Part shown: positions 33,951 through 42,782 of the stretch, in pieces
Layout of the letters: the number at the start of each line of letters is the position of its first letter
Position numbering within the stretch: position 1 is the first letter of the stretch
Source: JBQTJJ01 sp052387235
GTDB taxonomy: Bacteria > Actinomycetota > Acidimicrobiia > Acidimicrobiales > GCA-2861595
Reading direction: 5' to 3'
Length of the DNA: 44,067 nt
Assembly (NCBI GenBank): GCA_052387235.1
Contig: JBQTJJ010000070.1
Span: 1-44,067, forward strand
Made by a program: the position numbers and the translations under genes
Notes under the pieces: generated by a model
What the model was told of the DNA's origin: nothing
The model's input: the letters and a program-made list of their open reading frames with translations, nothing else
The model's database searches: none

Positions 33951-34943
33951 TCAACCGATGCGCAGCCGCCGGGTGAGGAGCCAGCCGGCGGACAGGATCA
34001 GGCCGAGCAGGACGGTGGCAGCGCCGGTCAGGGGACCGGCCACGGAGGCGGCATGGTCGGCCTCGAGGGCCACGGCCGGCGCGGTGGCCGGTGCGGCGGG
34101 CGCCGGCGCCGTCACCAGGGGCTCGGCGGCCGGGACCGGTGCGGGAACGGTGGTCGGGGCAGCCGGGGTGGGGGGCACGGGCGGGGCCGTGGTGGCCGGT
34201 GCGGCGGGCCTGGCCGGCGGGGCCGAGCGGGAGGCGACGGGTGCCGCCGACCGGGGGGCGCCGGCGGGCTGGATGAAGTTCTCGGTGATGAACCAGCGGC
34301 CGTCGGGGTGGCGCGCCACGCCGATGCCGGCGACCGAGAAGCGCCGGTCCAGGATGTTGGCCCGGTGGCCGGCGCTCTCCATGAGGCGGACGTGGGCGTT
34401 GTCGACGTCGCCGTTGTAGGCCACGTTCTCGCCCCGGACGCCGGCGCCCAGCAGGGTCTTGACGCCGGCGCTCATGAAGCTGTCGCTGTGGAAGATGTCC
34501 CCGGCCTGGGCCATGCGCTCGCTGTGGGCCACGGCGATGGCGGTGAGGTCGTCACGAGGGGTCAGGGCGCCGAGGCCGGCCTTCAGGCGCTCGCCGTTGA
34601 CGAGGTCGAACAGGTGGCGGGCGGCCTCGACCGCGGTCATGGCGGCGGGGGGCGGCGTCACCGCCGGCGGGAGCGTCACCGGGGGCAGCGTCGCCGGGGG
34701 CAGGGACACCAGCGGGGGCGCGGTGGTGGTCGTGGTGGTGGGGAGGGGCGTCACGGTGGCACCGCACAGCCGGAGGAACACCATGGCGGGCGAGCAGTCG
34801 ACTGCCGCCGCCGGGCCGGCCGACCCGAGCAGTGCGCCGGCGCCGAGCGCCATGCCGACGACCAGCCGGCCGGTGCGCCGCCTGCCCCGTGACCCGGCGG
34901 CGGGAACTACCCCGCCCCCGCCCGTGCTCGTGGTCGTCTGCAC
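33951..34943 (-). CDS. Secreted CAP-domain (SCP/PR-1-like) protein with C-terminal membrane anchor
   Basis: A 330-residue exported protein. The signal peptide is RTGRLVVGMALGAGALLGS with cleavage near AGPAAA-VD. A Thr/Pro linker leads to a CAP domain: LFDLVNGERLKAGLGAL, AVAHSERMAQAGDIFHSDSF, RGENVAYN, HRANILDRRF and GVARHPDGRWFITENF, with the His and Glu of the family site. A second Pro/Ala/Thr linker and a C-terminal helix (GAATVLLGLILSAGWLL) with RRLRIG would hold it at the membrane. The GTG at 34943 follows a run of G that can act as a ribosome-binding site. Bacterial CAP proteins have no single established role. Confidence 0.87.
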   Translation of the reverse strand: MQTTTSTGGGGVVPAAGSRGRRRTGRLVVGMALGAGALLGSAGPAAAVDCSPAMVFLRLCGATVTPLPTTTTTTAPPLVSLPPATLPPVTLPPAVTPPPAAMTAVEAARHLFDLVNGERLKAGLGALTPRDDLTAIAVAHSERMAQAGDIFHSDSFMSAGVKTLLGAGVRGENVAYNGDVDNAHVRLMESAGHRANILDRRFSVAGIGVARHPDGRWFITENFIQPAGAPRSAAPVASRSAPPARPAAPATTAPPVPPTPAAPTTVPAPVPAAEPLVTAPAPAAPATAPAVALEADHAASVAGPLTGAATVLLGLILSAGWLLTRRLRIG

Positions 34944-35012
34944 CAGGCCCCCATCTCGTCGGCACACCAGGTCGTGGTTTTGTGTCGAGACGGGCGCCCT
35001 GCGGGCCAAGGG

Positions 35013-35879
35013 CTATTTTCGAAATGGCCCGTTGTGGCTAGGCCCGTCCCCGGGCGCCGGGGACCAGCTCAGGATGGCCGCCGGCGTGGTCCGCACGGGC
35101 GCGCGCAGCTCGCCACCGTCGAGCACCAGCCAGGACGACAGCAGGCCGCGCAGCTCCCGGCGGACGCGGGCCTCGTCGGGCAGGCAGAGCTGGTCGCGGT
35201 AGGCCTTGACGGCGGCGTCGAGGGTGGCGTAGCGACCGCGGGTCGCCAGCTCCACCACCTCGACCTCGGCCCGGATCCCGAGCTCGGCCAGCACGGCGAC
35301 GGCGTCGAGGTAGGTCGGCGCCGGCCGGCGGGGGGTGCCGTGGAAGTGGCGCCAGAGCGGGTCGAAGAGGTGGTCGGCGCTGGCGGCGTTGAGGTAGACG
35401 AAGGCCCGCCGCCGGCAGGCCTGGTCGAGCTTGCGGAGGAAGGACGCGGCGTCGGCGATGAGCGGCAGCACGTAGGAGCAGACCACGACGTCGGCCGGTT
35501 CGACCTCGACCTCCTCCCAGCGCCCGGTGACGGTTCGGATGTTCGATCGCCCCAGCTCACGGGCCGTCCTGGTGAGCAGCCTCACCATGGCCGGGCTGGC
35601 GTCGACCGCGACCACCCGGTCCACGTGGGGGGCGAGCGCCAGCGAGAACCGGCCCGGCCCGGCGCCGACGTCGAGCACGGTGGAGCGCCGGCCCGAGGCC
35701 CGCCGCATCCGCTTGTAGAGCGGGTCGCGCTCGGCCCGCCCGGCCACGTACCCGGGGAAGCGGCGCGCCCTGGCCCCGTTCCAGTACCGGGCGCCGATGA
35801 CGCCGGTCCCAGGGCACAGCTCCTCCATCTCTGCGAGGCGGGCGGTGACGAGCCTGGACCAGCGAGTGGACGCGCGCAT
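35013..35879 (-). CDS. Class I SAM-dependent methyltransferase
   Basis: A 288-residue enzyme with motif I VLDVGAGPGRFSLALAP, acidic loop VVAVDASPAM and motif IV region VEPADVVVCSYVLPL. The C-terminal part (LWRHFHGTPRRPAPTYLDAVAVLAELG) closely parallels the methyltransferase at 39798, so the two are paralogues. The N-terminal RYWNGARARRFPGYV segment would cover the active site. Substrate unknown. It diverges from the lysine-rich protein gene across 61 bases. Confidence 0.82.
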   Translation of the reverse strand: MRASTRWSRLVTARLAEMEELCPGTGVIGARYWNGARARRFPGYVAGRAERDPLYKRMRRASGRRSTVLDVGAGPGRFSLALAPHVDRVVAVDASPAMVRLLTRTARELGRSNIRTVTGRWEEVEVEPADVVVCSYVLPLIADAASFLRKLDQACRRRAFVYLNAASADHLFDPLWRHFHGTPRRPAPTYLDAVAVLAELGIRAEVEVVELATRGRYATLDAAVKAYRDQLCLPDEARVRRELRGLLSSWLVLDGGELRAPVRTTPAAILSWSPAPGDGPSHNGPFRK

Positions 35880-35927
35880 GGCGCAGTATCGCCGGTTCGC
35901 GCAGATGGCAGGGCGCCGGCCGGACGC

Positions 35928-35933
35928 TACGAT
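35928..35933 (+). promoter_or_regulatory. -10 element TACGAT before the lysine/alanine-rich gene
   Basis: TACGAT ends seven bases before the ATG at 35941, again compatible with a leaderless transcript. Confidence 0.38.
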
Positions 35934-35940
35934 TCCGGGG

Positions 35941-37374
35941 ATGAAGAAGCCGCGTTTCGGCGCCGGGGGGGACGGGAGGTCGTCCCGGGACGAAGCCGAG
36001 CGGGAGGCGGAGGCCGAACTGGCTCGCCTCACCCGCCGGCCGCCGGCCGCCGCTCCTTCACCCGCCCGCTCGTTCACGCCCCCCGCCTCGCGCGCGCCGG
36101 CGCCGGCCCGCTCGCCCGCCAACCCACCCGCCGCGTCGCGCTCGCCCGGGTTCGCCCCGCCGGCGCCCGACGAGGACGAGTACGACGACGAGAGCGAGGA
36201 CGAGGAGGAGGCCTCGTACGCGGGGCCGCGCAACGCGCGGGAGGAGGAGGAGGCCATCACCGAGCTGGCCCTGCGCGACTGGGCCGTGGGCCGCGGGGGT
36301 CGCATGGAGGACTGGGCCCGCCCCCGGCTCGACCCCAGCTCGGTCGAGAGCCAGCGGGACCGGGCCCTGCGCGACGTGATGGAGCGGGCCGAGCGCCTGC
36401 AGCGCGAGTACAGGGAGCAGAAGTCCCGGGCGGCACCGGCCGAGGACTCCCCCGAGATCTCCGACATCCGGGCTGCCCACCAGATGAACGTCCTGCGCCG
36501 AGGCAAGCCGCCCGGGATGATGAACATGGCCGCGGCCCAGACCGGCGCCTTCAACCGGCAGCGGTCGGAGCGGGCCAACGCGGCGGCGGCGGCGGAGGCG
36601 GCGGCACCGGCCAAGGCAAAGGCGCCGGCGAAGGCCAAGAAGAAGGTCGCGGCCGAGAAGTCGGTGGCAAAGAAGGCGGCCGCCGGCGCCAGGAAGACGG
36701 CGGCCGTCGAGAAGGCCCCGGCAACCGGGTCGGCCGCGGCTGCCAGGAAGGGACCTGCCGCCAAGAAGGGTCCTGCCGCCAAGAAGGCGCCGGCCAGGAG
36801 CACGGCGGCACCCGCGAAGAAGGCGGCGCAGGCCGCGGGCACCGCCGCACCCGCGAGGAAGGCGCCCGGCCGGCTCATCGGCACGCCGGTGAGGTCCGGC
36901 TCCCCGGCCGGTGGCGGCAGGACGCCCGGCACGCCGGGCAAGCCCGGCTCTCCGGCCGGTGGCGGCAGGACGCTCGGCACGCCGGGCAAGCCCGGCTCTC
37001 CGGCCGGTGGCGGCAGGACGCCCGGCACGCCGGTGGCGGGCACTGGCTCGGCCAGGGCGGCGGCGGCGCGGGGCACGGCCGGCGCCAGAACGGCCAAGGC
37101 GCCGGTCGTCACGGGCGCGCCCGGCACCCGCACGCCGAAGCCGGCCCAGCGGGACGCGGCCGGCCGGCGCATCCCGCCGGCCAAGGCGGAGGCGTCGGCC
37201 ACGGCCGGCAAGGCGCCAAAGGATGTCACCACCCCGGCCAAGGTCGCGAAGCGGGCCGTCACCACCCCGGCCAAGGTCGCGAAGGCGCCCAAGGCCACCG
37301 GGGGCCGGGTCACCGGCGCGGGAACCACGGCCAAGGCGGCCAAGGCCCCGGCCGGGAACCCTCGCCGGGGCTAG
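35941..37374 (+). CDS. Lys/Ala/Pro-rich histone H1-like protein with acidic N-terminal part
   Basis: A 477-residue, mostly disordered protein. Residues 1-60 are basic and Pro-rich; about 78-105 are very acidic (DEDEYDDESEDEEE); 105-200 hold the only ordered-looking part (ITELALRDWAVGRGGRMEDWARPRL and ALRDVMERAERLQREYREQ, helical). From about 210 it is a Lys/Ala tail of AKAKAPAKAKKK type, then three GSPAGGGRTPGTPGKP-type units, then more TPAKVAK repeats. The tail resembles bacterial histone H1-like and HupB-type DNA-binding tails, so nucleoid association is plausible; there is no HU fold. A longer upstream frame is rejected because the ATG at 35941 has its own -10 element. Confidence 0.7.
   Translation: MKKPRFGAGGDGRSSRDEAEREAEAELARLTRRPPAAAPSPARSFTPPASRAPAPARSPANPPAASRSPGFAPPAPDEDEYDDESEDEEEASYAGPRNAREEEEAITELALRDWAVGRGGRMEDWARPRLDPSSVESQRDRALRDVMERAERLQREYREQKSRAAPAEDSPEISDIRAAHQMNVLRRGKPPGMMNMAAAQTGAFNRQRSERANAAAAAEAAAPAKAKAPAKAKKKVAAEKSVAKKAAAGARKTAAVEKAPATGSAAAARKGPAAKKGPAAKKAPARSTAAPAKKAAQAAGTAAPARKAPGRLIGTPVRSGSPAGGGRTPGTPGKPGSPAGGGRTLGTPGKPGSPAGGGRTPGTPVAGTGSARAAAARGTAGARTAKAPVVTGAPGTRTPKPAQRDAAGRRIPPAKAEASATAGKAPKDVTTPAKVAKRAVTTPAKVAKAPKATGGRVTGAGTTAKAAKAPAGNPRRG
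36898..37032 (+). repeat. Three tandem 48-bp repeats inside the Lys/Ala-rich gene
   Basis: Two full copies and one shortened copy, nearly identical in DNA, encode GSPAGGGRTPGTPGKP. The near-identity at synonymous sites shows recent tandem duplication, so copy number may vary between strains. Confidence 0.85.
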
Positions 37375-37390
37375 GGGCGGGCGCTACGCC

Positions 37391-37783
37391 ATGGGATGGC
37401 TGGCGGCCGGCGAGAGGGAGCTGGACGGTGCCTGCGGCGAGGGCTTCCTCCAGGGCATCCTGCTGAGCGAGGTCTCGGCCCCCCGCTACACAGCCGCCAC
37501 CGACTCCCGCATCGTCATGTTCGAGGGCACCGAGGAGGATGACGGGGGTCGCACCCGGGGGCGGAACGTCTCGCTCCAGGTGCCGTGGAACCGGGTCTGC
37601 TCGTACTGGACCGGCGTCATGCCCCTCCCGCCCGACATGTGGCGCCACGGCCCGGAGGGCGAGGTCGTCATCTTCACCCTCGACCCGGCTGCGGCGGACG
37701 GGCGCGACATCGTGGTCTGGCCCCGGACCGAGGGCTGGATCGCGGCGGCCAGAGCCATGGGCGTGCCCGAGCTCGACGACTGA
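37391..37783 (+). CDS. Small soluble protein of unknown function
   Basis: A 130-residue protein beginning MGWLAAGERELDGACGEGFLQ with VSAPRYTAATDSRIVMFEG, VSLQVPWNRVCSYWTG, WRHGPEGEVVIFTLDP and a final WIAAARAMGVPEL. Alternating strands with conserved-looking aromatic residues resemble a PH-like fold in overall pattern only. It starts 16 bases after the lysine-rich gene and is probably its operon partner. No family is recognised. Confidence 0.65.
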   Translation: MGWLAAGERELDGACGEGFLQGILLSEVSAPRYTAATDSRIVMFEGTEEDDGGRTRGRNVSLQVPWNRVCSYWTGVMPLPPDMWRHGPEGEVVIFTLDPAAADGRDIVVWPRTEGWIAAARAMGVPELDD

Positions 37784-37791
37784 CGGCACCT

Positions 37792-37832
37792 GGTAGCCGG
37801 AACGACACGGAAACCGTGCCGTACCGGCTACC
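37792..37832. terminator. Long imperfect hairpin between convergent genes
   Basis: Outer arms GGTAGCCGG and CCGGCTACC and inner arms CACGG and CCGTG around AAA form a nearly continuous stem with two mismatched pairs. It fills the gap between the small gene at 37391 and the ABC exporter, so it should stop transcription from both sides. Confidence 0.55.
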
Positions 37833-37843
37833 GGAACGGGCCG

Positions 37844-39742
37844 TCAGGCCGGGCGCCGGCGGGAGGCGCCGTCGAAGCCGTCCACGGTGGGGCGGTCGAA
37901 CTGGATGCGGGACAGCTCCTCGTAGAGCCCACCCGCCCCCACCAGCTCGTCGTGGGTGCCCCGCTCCACGAGGCGACCCTGGTCGAGCACGAGGATCTGG
38001 TCGGCCGCCGCCACCGTGGACAGGCGGTGGGCGATCACCAGGCTGGAGCGTCCCGAGAGCGCCTCGGCCAAGGCCCGCTGGATGAGCAGCTCCGACTCGG
38101 AGTCGAGATGGGCGGTGGCCTCGTCCAGGATGACGATGGCCGGGTCCTTGAGGAGCAGGCGGGCGATGGCGACCCGCTGCTTCTCGCCGCCCGACAGGCG
38201 ATGGCCACGCTCGCCCACCACGGTGTCGTAGCCGTCGGGCAGGGACGCCACCAGGTCGTGGATGCGGGCCGCCTTGGCCACCTCGATCATCTCGGCCTCG
38301 GTGGCGTCGGGTCGGGCGTAGAGCAGGTTGTGGCGGATGGTGTCGTGGAACAGGTGGGCGTCCTGCATCACCATGCCCACCGTCGAGCCGAGGCTGGCGA
38401 GGGTGAGGTCCCGCACGTCGTGGCCCTCCACCGACACCACGCCGGCGGTGGCGTCGTGGATGCGGGGGAGCAGCATGGCGATCGTGGTCTTGCCCGCCCC
38501 CGAGGGCCCGACCAGGGCCACGCTCTGTCCGGGTTCGATGGTGAACGAGACGTCCTTGAGCACCCAGGCCCGCTCGTCGAAGCCGACGTCTGTGTACTCG
38601 CCCTCGAGCGAGGTGAGGGTGACCTCGGTGGCGGGCGGGTAGCGGAACCACACCTCGGAGAACTCGGCCCGCCCGGCGGGCGCCACCAGCTCCACCGCCG
38701 ATGGGCGCTCGGCGATGGCCGAGGGGAAGTCGAGCACCTCGAAGACCCGCTGGAACGACACCACGGCGCCGGCCAGGTCGACCCGGGCGCCGGCCAGCAT
38801 GGTCATGGGCCCGTACAGCTGGGTGAGGTAGGCGGTGAAGGCGACGATGGTGCCGAGGGTGACGGAGCCGTCGATGGCCATGCGGCCGCCGGCCCAGTAG
38901 ACGACGCCGATGCCGACCGCCGCCACCAGGCCGAACATGCCGTGGAAGACCCGGCTGTAGACGGCCGTGTCGATCCCCACGTCGCGCATGCGACCGGCCC
39001 TGGTGGAGAAGCCGTTGACCTCCCGGCGGGGATGCCCGAACAGCTTCATGAGCAGGGCACCGCCCACCTGGAAGCGCTCGGTCATCTGGGCCGTCATCTG
39101 GGCGTTGGCGTCCATCTGCTCGGCCATGAGGGCGTGGAGGCGGCCACGCATGCGGCGGGTGACCACGATGAAGAACGGCGCGATCAGCAGCGCCAGCAGG
39201 GTGAGGCGCCATTCCAGGAGGAACATGGCGATGAGCGTCACCGTGAGGCCCAGCAGCGTCTGCACCATGGAGCTGAGCGTCTCGGTGAAGACCCGGTGCC
39301 CGCCCTGCAGGTCGTTCGTGAGCCGGCTGGTGACGGCGCCGGTCTGGGACCGGGTGAAGAAGGCGATGGGCATGCGCTGGATGTGGTCGAACAACGCCAC
39401 CCTCAGGTCGAAGATCATGCCCTCGCCGATGTGGCTGACGAACCACCGGCTCGCCACCTGGCCCACCGTCACGGCCATGGCCGCCAGGAGGATGGCCACG
39501 CACAGCACGTTGAGGAGACCGAAGTTCCGCTTGCCGATGGCGTCGTCGATCACGGCCCGGTAGAGCAGCGGCGGGACCGCGGCCACGATGGAGGTGACCA
39601 CGATGGTGGCAAGCAGCCCGGCGATCTTGCGCCGGTACCGCCGGGCGAATCCCCACACCCTCGCCACCAGCTCCCGGGAGATGGTGGCGTCGCCGTCCAC
39701 CTTCCCGGTGTGCAGCATCCGCCACCCCGCGTAGTTGATCAC
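37844..39742 (-). CDS. ABC exporter, fused permease and ATPase (type IV/MsbA-like)
   Basis: A 632-residue half-transporter that should work as a dimer. The N-terminal membrane domain has six helices, including KIAGLLATIVVTSIVAAVPPLL and LLNVLCVAILLAAMAVTVG, and the coupling region RMPIAFFTRSQTGAVTSRLTND. The nucleotide-binding domain has Walker A GPSGAGKTT (about 415), Q-loop VMQDAHLFHDTIRHN, signature LSGGEKQR (about 520), Walker B IVILDEATAHLD and the switch His in IAHRLSTV. Such exporters move lipids, peptides or drugs outwards. The GTG start has CATACT six bases upstream. No dedicated substrate gene is adjacent. Confidence 0.93.
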   Translation of the reverse strand: MINYAGWRMLHTGKVDGDATISRELVARVWGFARRYRRKIAGLLATIVVTSIVAAVPPLLYRAVIDDAIGKRNFGLLNVLCVAILLAAMAVTVGQVASRWFVSHIGEGMIFDLRVALFDHIQRMPIAFFTRSQTGAVTSRLTNDLQGGHRVFTETLSSMVQTLLGLTVTLIAMFLLEWRLTLLALLIAPFFIVVTRRMRGRLHALMAEQMDANAQMTAQMTERFQVGGALLMKLFGHPRREVNGFSTRAGRMRDVGIDTAVYSRVFHGMFGLVAAVGIGVVYWAGGRMAIDGSVTLGTIVAFTAYLTQLYGPMTMLAGARVDLAGAVVSFQRVFEVLDFPSAIAERPSAVELVAPAGRAEFSEVWFRYPPATEVTLTSLEGEYTDVGFDERAWVLKDVSFTIEPGQSVALVGPSGAGKTTIAMLLPRIHDATAGVVSVEGHDVRDLTLASLGSTVGMVMQDAHLFHDTIRHNLLYARPDATEAEMIEVAKAARIHDLVASLPDGYDTVVGERGHRLSGGEKQRVAIARLLLKDPAIVILDEATAHLDSESELLIQRALAEALSGRSSLVIAHRLSTVAAADQILVLDQGRLVERGTHDELVGAGGLYEELSRIQFDRPTVDGFDGASRRRPA

Positions 39743-39797
39743 CCGGTAAGTATGAAACGTCCGACACCCTTGGGCACCGGTCTTTCGCGCGGTGTGC

Positions 39798-40598
39798 TCA
39801 TGCCGGCGCCGCGCCCGGCCACCACACCGCCCTCAGCCGGCGCGGCGGCTGGACGTCGGCCGGCCCGATGAGGGCATCGATCTCGGGGTCCCGATCCGGC
39901 CCCAGGCAGAGGCGGCGGCGGATGAAACCCACCATCTCGGCCCGGGCCGCCTCGTCCCACAGGGCGCCCCGCTCGAACGGTTCCGACGCCACGTCCAGGC
40001 CCATCTCCCGCAGGACGGCGACCGCGTCCGCCGCAACCGGCGACATGGGCCGGTCGATCCCGTGCAGCTCCTTCCACAGCCGGTTGAGGTTGGCGGCGGG
40101 ATGGGCCTCGCTGAGCTCGACCACCACCCGGCGGCGGGCCGAGCGGGTGAGGGCGTCGGCGAAGGGAACGAGGTCGGCCACGTTGTAGAGGACGTGGTGG
40201 CACACCACCACGTCGGCCGGCTCCACCTCCGATGCCGCCGCCGGCCACAGGCCTTCGACCTCACGGTGCGTCACGTCCCGCCGATCGGCCCCGGACGCGA
40301 ACTCGGCCAGCATCTCGGCGCTCTGGTCGACGGCGGTCAGCGCACCGGCAGGCGGAGCCAGGGGCAGGCTGGCGGCGCCGGCGCCGGCGCCCACGTCCAG
40401 GACGCTGCCCCCGTCGGCCAGGACCTCCAGGGCCCGCCGGCGGGACGGGCTGCCCGTCGGGTCGGCCAGGGCCTGCACGGCGGCGTGGGCGAACAGGCGC
40501 GGTGGGAAGCACCAAGGCGACTCCGGGGCCTGCTCGAGGATGTGGTCGGGGATGGCCCACGAGGCGAGCGCCTCGGTCCAGGCGGAGGCGGCGGACAT
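39798..40598 (-). CDS. Class I SAM-dependent methyltransferase, paralogue of 35013 gene
   Basis: A 266-residue enzyme with motif I VLDVGAGAGAASLPLAP, acidic loop LTAVDQSAEM and VEPADVVVCHHVLYNV. It shares with the gene at 35013 the order VLDVGAG, VEPADVVVC, LWKELHG-RP and ADAVAVLREMG, so both belong to one subfamily, perhaps acting on related small molecules. The ATG at 40598 is preferred to the upstream start at 40649 because TGGCGGG precedes it and the extra residues look unstructured. The promoter region opposite the secreted GH99-like gene spans about 260 bases. Confidence 0.82.
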   Translation of the reverse strand: MSAASAWTEALASWAIPDHILEQAPESPWCFPPRLFAHAAVQALADPTGSPSRRRALEVLADGGSVLDVGAGAGAASLPLAPPAGALTAVDQSAEMLAEFASGADRRDVTHREVEGLWPAAASEVEPADVVVCHHVLYNVADLVPFADALTRSARRRVVVELSEAHPAANLNRLWKELHGIDRPMSPVAADAVAVLREMGLDVASEPFERGALWDEAARAEMVGFIRRRLCLGPDRDPEIDALIGPADVQPPRRLRAVWWPGAAPA

Positions 40599-40861
40599 CC
40601 CGCCAGGATGCCTCGTTGGCGACTCCTGACCAATCCAGAGGTTTCGCAACCTGCGAATCGACCGGGGTGCGCGTGACCGACCAAGTGCTCGAGAGCAGCG
40701 GGGCCTACGCCGCCTCTTCGAAAGGGCGAGCTGCCCATATCGCCCGCCCGCCGGTTGGCGGTACTGGCCGGCATACGACGTGCGGAACGGGAGCCTCGAC
40801 GAGGTCCTGTGACGGCGGGGTGCGTGACCCGCGCCCCCCGGCCGAGGCAGACTGCATTCCC

Positions 40862-42667
40862 ATGCGGCGGCTCGGGATCTCGATGCTGGTGAGCGCCCTC
40901 GTCCTGGGCGGCGCGGTGGTGTCCTCGTGGTCTACTCCGGCCGGAGCGGCGGCGCCGCTGCCGGTCTCCCGGGGCTACTGGTTCGCCGCCACCGACGGCG
41001 GCGTGTTCGGCTTCGGCGGGGCGTCGTTCCACGGGTCGGCCGGAGCCAACAGGCTGAACCGCCCGATCGTCGCCATGGCGGCAACGCCCACCGGCAAGGG
41101 CTACTGGCTGGTGGCCTCGGACGGCGGTGTGTTCGCCTTCGGTGACGCCCAGTTCCACGGGTCGGCCGGCAACGTCGTCCTGAACCGCCCCATCGTCACC
41201 ATGGCGGCCACGCCCAGCGGCAAGGGCTACTGGCTCGTCGCTTCTGACGGTGGTGTGTTCTCCTACGGCGACGCGGTGTTCCGCGGCTCCACCGGGGCCA
41301 TTCCACTGAACAAGCCCATCGTCACCATGGCGCCGACGCCGTCGGGTCGGGGCTACTGGCTGGTGGCCACCGACGGCGGCGTCTTCTCGTTCGGCGACGC
41401 CATCTTCCGCGGATCGTCGGGCGGGATCAAGCTCAACAAGCCGGTGGTCGGCATGGCACCGACGCCGTCCGGCCGGGGCTACTGGATGGTGGCGTCCGAC
41501 GGCGGCATCTTCGCCTTCGGTGACGCCGTGTTCCAGGGCTCCATGGGCGCCTCGCCGCTGAACAAGCCGATCGTGGCCATGGCTGCCACTCCCCGGGGAC
41601 TGGGGTACTGGCTGGTCGCCTCCGACGGCGGCATCTTCGCCTTCGGAGCCGCCACCTTCGCCGGCAGCATGGGCGGTCAGGCCCTCACGGCGCCGATAGT
41701 GGGGATGGTGGCGCCGCCGGTGCGGGCCACGCCCGAGGTGGCGGTGTTCTACTACCCCTGGTACGCCCGCCAGGACCGGGACGGCGACTGGCGCCACTGG
41801 GAGGCCAACGGCCACAAGCCGCCCGAGGACGTGGCCGCCAACTTCTACCCCCAGCGGGGGGCCTACAGCAGCACCGACCCCGCTGTCCTCGACGCCCACA
41901 TGGCCGAGATCGCCGCCGCCGGCATCGACGTGGTCGTCTCGTCGTGGTGGGGCAGGAACTCGTTCGAGGACAAGGCGCTGCCGGGCGTCCTGCAGGCCGC
42001 AGCGGCCTGGAAGGTGCGGGTGGCGGTGCACCTCGAGCCCTATGTGGGCCGCACCGTCGCCTCCACCGAGCAGGACATCGCCTACCTGCGCACCCTCGGC
42101 ATCCGGGACGTGTGGATCTTCGACGCCGACGACGTCCCGGCCGGAGCCTGGGCGGACGCCCGCACGCGGATCGGGGCGGACGTGCGGCTCATGGGGCAGA
42201 GCGACAGCCCGACCTCCGTCAAGGCCGGCACTTTCGCCTCCTACGCCAAGGCCGCCGGCTTCGACGGCATCTACGTCTACGACGCGGTGCGCTTCGCGCC
42301 GTCGGAGTTCGCAGCTGTCTGCGCCGGCGCCCGCCAGTCCAACGTGCTCTGCTCGCCCTCGCCGTCGCCCGGCTACGTGGCCAGCCGCACCAAGCCACGG
42401 GACGCACAGTTCGTGTCCCGCGACGGCGGCCTGCGCTACGACACCACCTGGGCCGCGGCCATCGAGGCCGGCGCCGACGTGGTGAGCATCACGAGCTACA
42501 ACGAGTGGCACGAGGGAACCCAGATCGAGCCGGCCGTGCCCTACTGCTTCCCCGACGGCATCTGCTCTCCCGGCTACGACGGCGCGTACGGCGCCGCCGG
42601 CCCCCCCGCCGCCGGCGCCTACATGGCCCGCACCGCCCTCTGGGCGGCCCGCTACCGCCAGTCCTGA
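40862..42667 (+). CDS. Secreted GH99-like glycosidase with six 42-residue GYW repeats
   Basis: A 601-residue exported protein. The signal peptide (LGISMLVSALVLGGAVVSSW, cleavage near GAAAP) is followed by six tandem 42-residue units of the form GYWLVASDGGVFAFGDA, then F-GS-G, LN-PIV-MA-TP-G, from about 37 to 290, likely a beta-propeller or repeat scaffold for binding surface polymers. The C-terminal 300 residues form a GH99-like TIM-barrel: FYYPWYARQDRDGDW at about 295, VVSSWWGRNSFED, VHLEPYVGRT, WIFDADDV, YVYDAVRF and SITSYNEWHEGTQIEP at about 545. GH99 enzymes cut alpha-mannosides from the inside, but GH99-like proteins vary. The ATG at 40862 puts the signal at the N-terminus. Confidence 0.85.
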   Translation: MRRLGISMLVSALVLGGAVVSSWSTPAGAAAPLPVSRGYWFAATDGGVFGFGGASFHGSAGANRLNRPIVAMAATPTGKGYWLVASDGGVFAFGDAQFHGSAGNVVLNRPIVTMAATPSGKGYWLVASDGGVFSYGDAVFRGSTGAIPLNKPIVTMAPTPSGRGYWLVATDGGVFSFGDAIFRGSSGGIKLNKPVVGMAPTPSGRGYWMVASDGGIFAFGDAVFQGSMGASPLNKPIVAMAATPRGLGYWLVASDGGIFAFGAATFAGSMGGQALTAPIVGMVAPPVRATPEVAVFYYPWYARQDRDGDWRHWEANGHKPPEDVAANFYPQRGAYSSTDPAVLDAHMAEIAAAGIDVVVSSWWGRNSFEDKALPGVLQAAAAWKVRVAVHLEPYVGRTVASTEQDIAYLRTLGIRDVWIFDADDVPAGAWADARTRIGADVRLMGQSDSPTSVKAGTFASYAKAAGFDGIYVYDAVRFAPSEFAAVCAGARQSNVLCSPSPSPGYVASRTKPRDAQFVSRDGGLRYDTTWAAAIEAGADVVSITSYNEWHEGTQIEPAVPYCFPDGICSPGYDGAYGAAGPPAAGAYMARTALWAARYRQS

Positions 42668-42764
42668 CCCCCGGCTGACCGGCCAAACGCCTGGTCTCGC
42701 AGGCCGGCCATCAGGGCGGTCGATCCCATACCAGGAGTTCGATCGGGCGGGACAAGGCCGCGGG

Positions 42765-42770
42765 TAGGCT
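42765..42770 (+). promoter_or_regulatory. -10 element TAGGCT of the tRNA-Cys gene
   Basis: TAGGCT ends 12 bases before the mature 5' end of the tRNA and is the same hexamer as at 24744. No clear -35. Confidence 0.45.
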
Positions 42771-42782
42771 GCACGGACGCCT

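Noticed and set aside
36898..37032. CRISPR-like array
   Set aside because: The repeats are directly adjacent, without spacers, in frame and translated.
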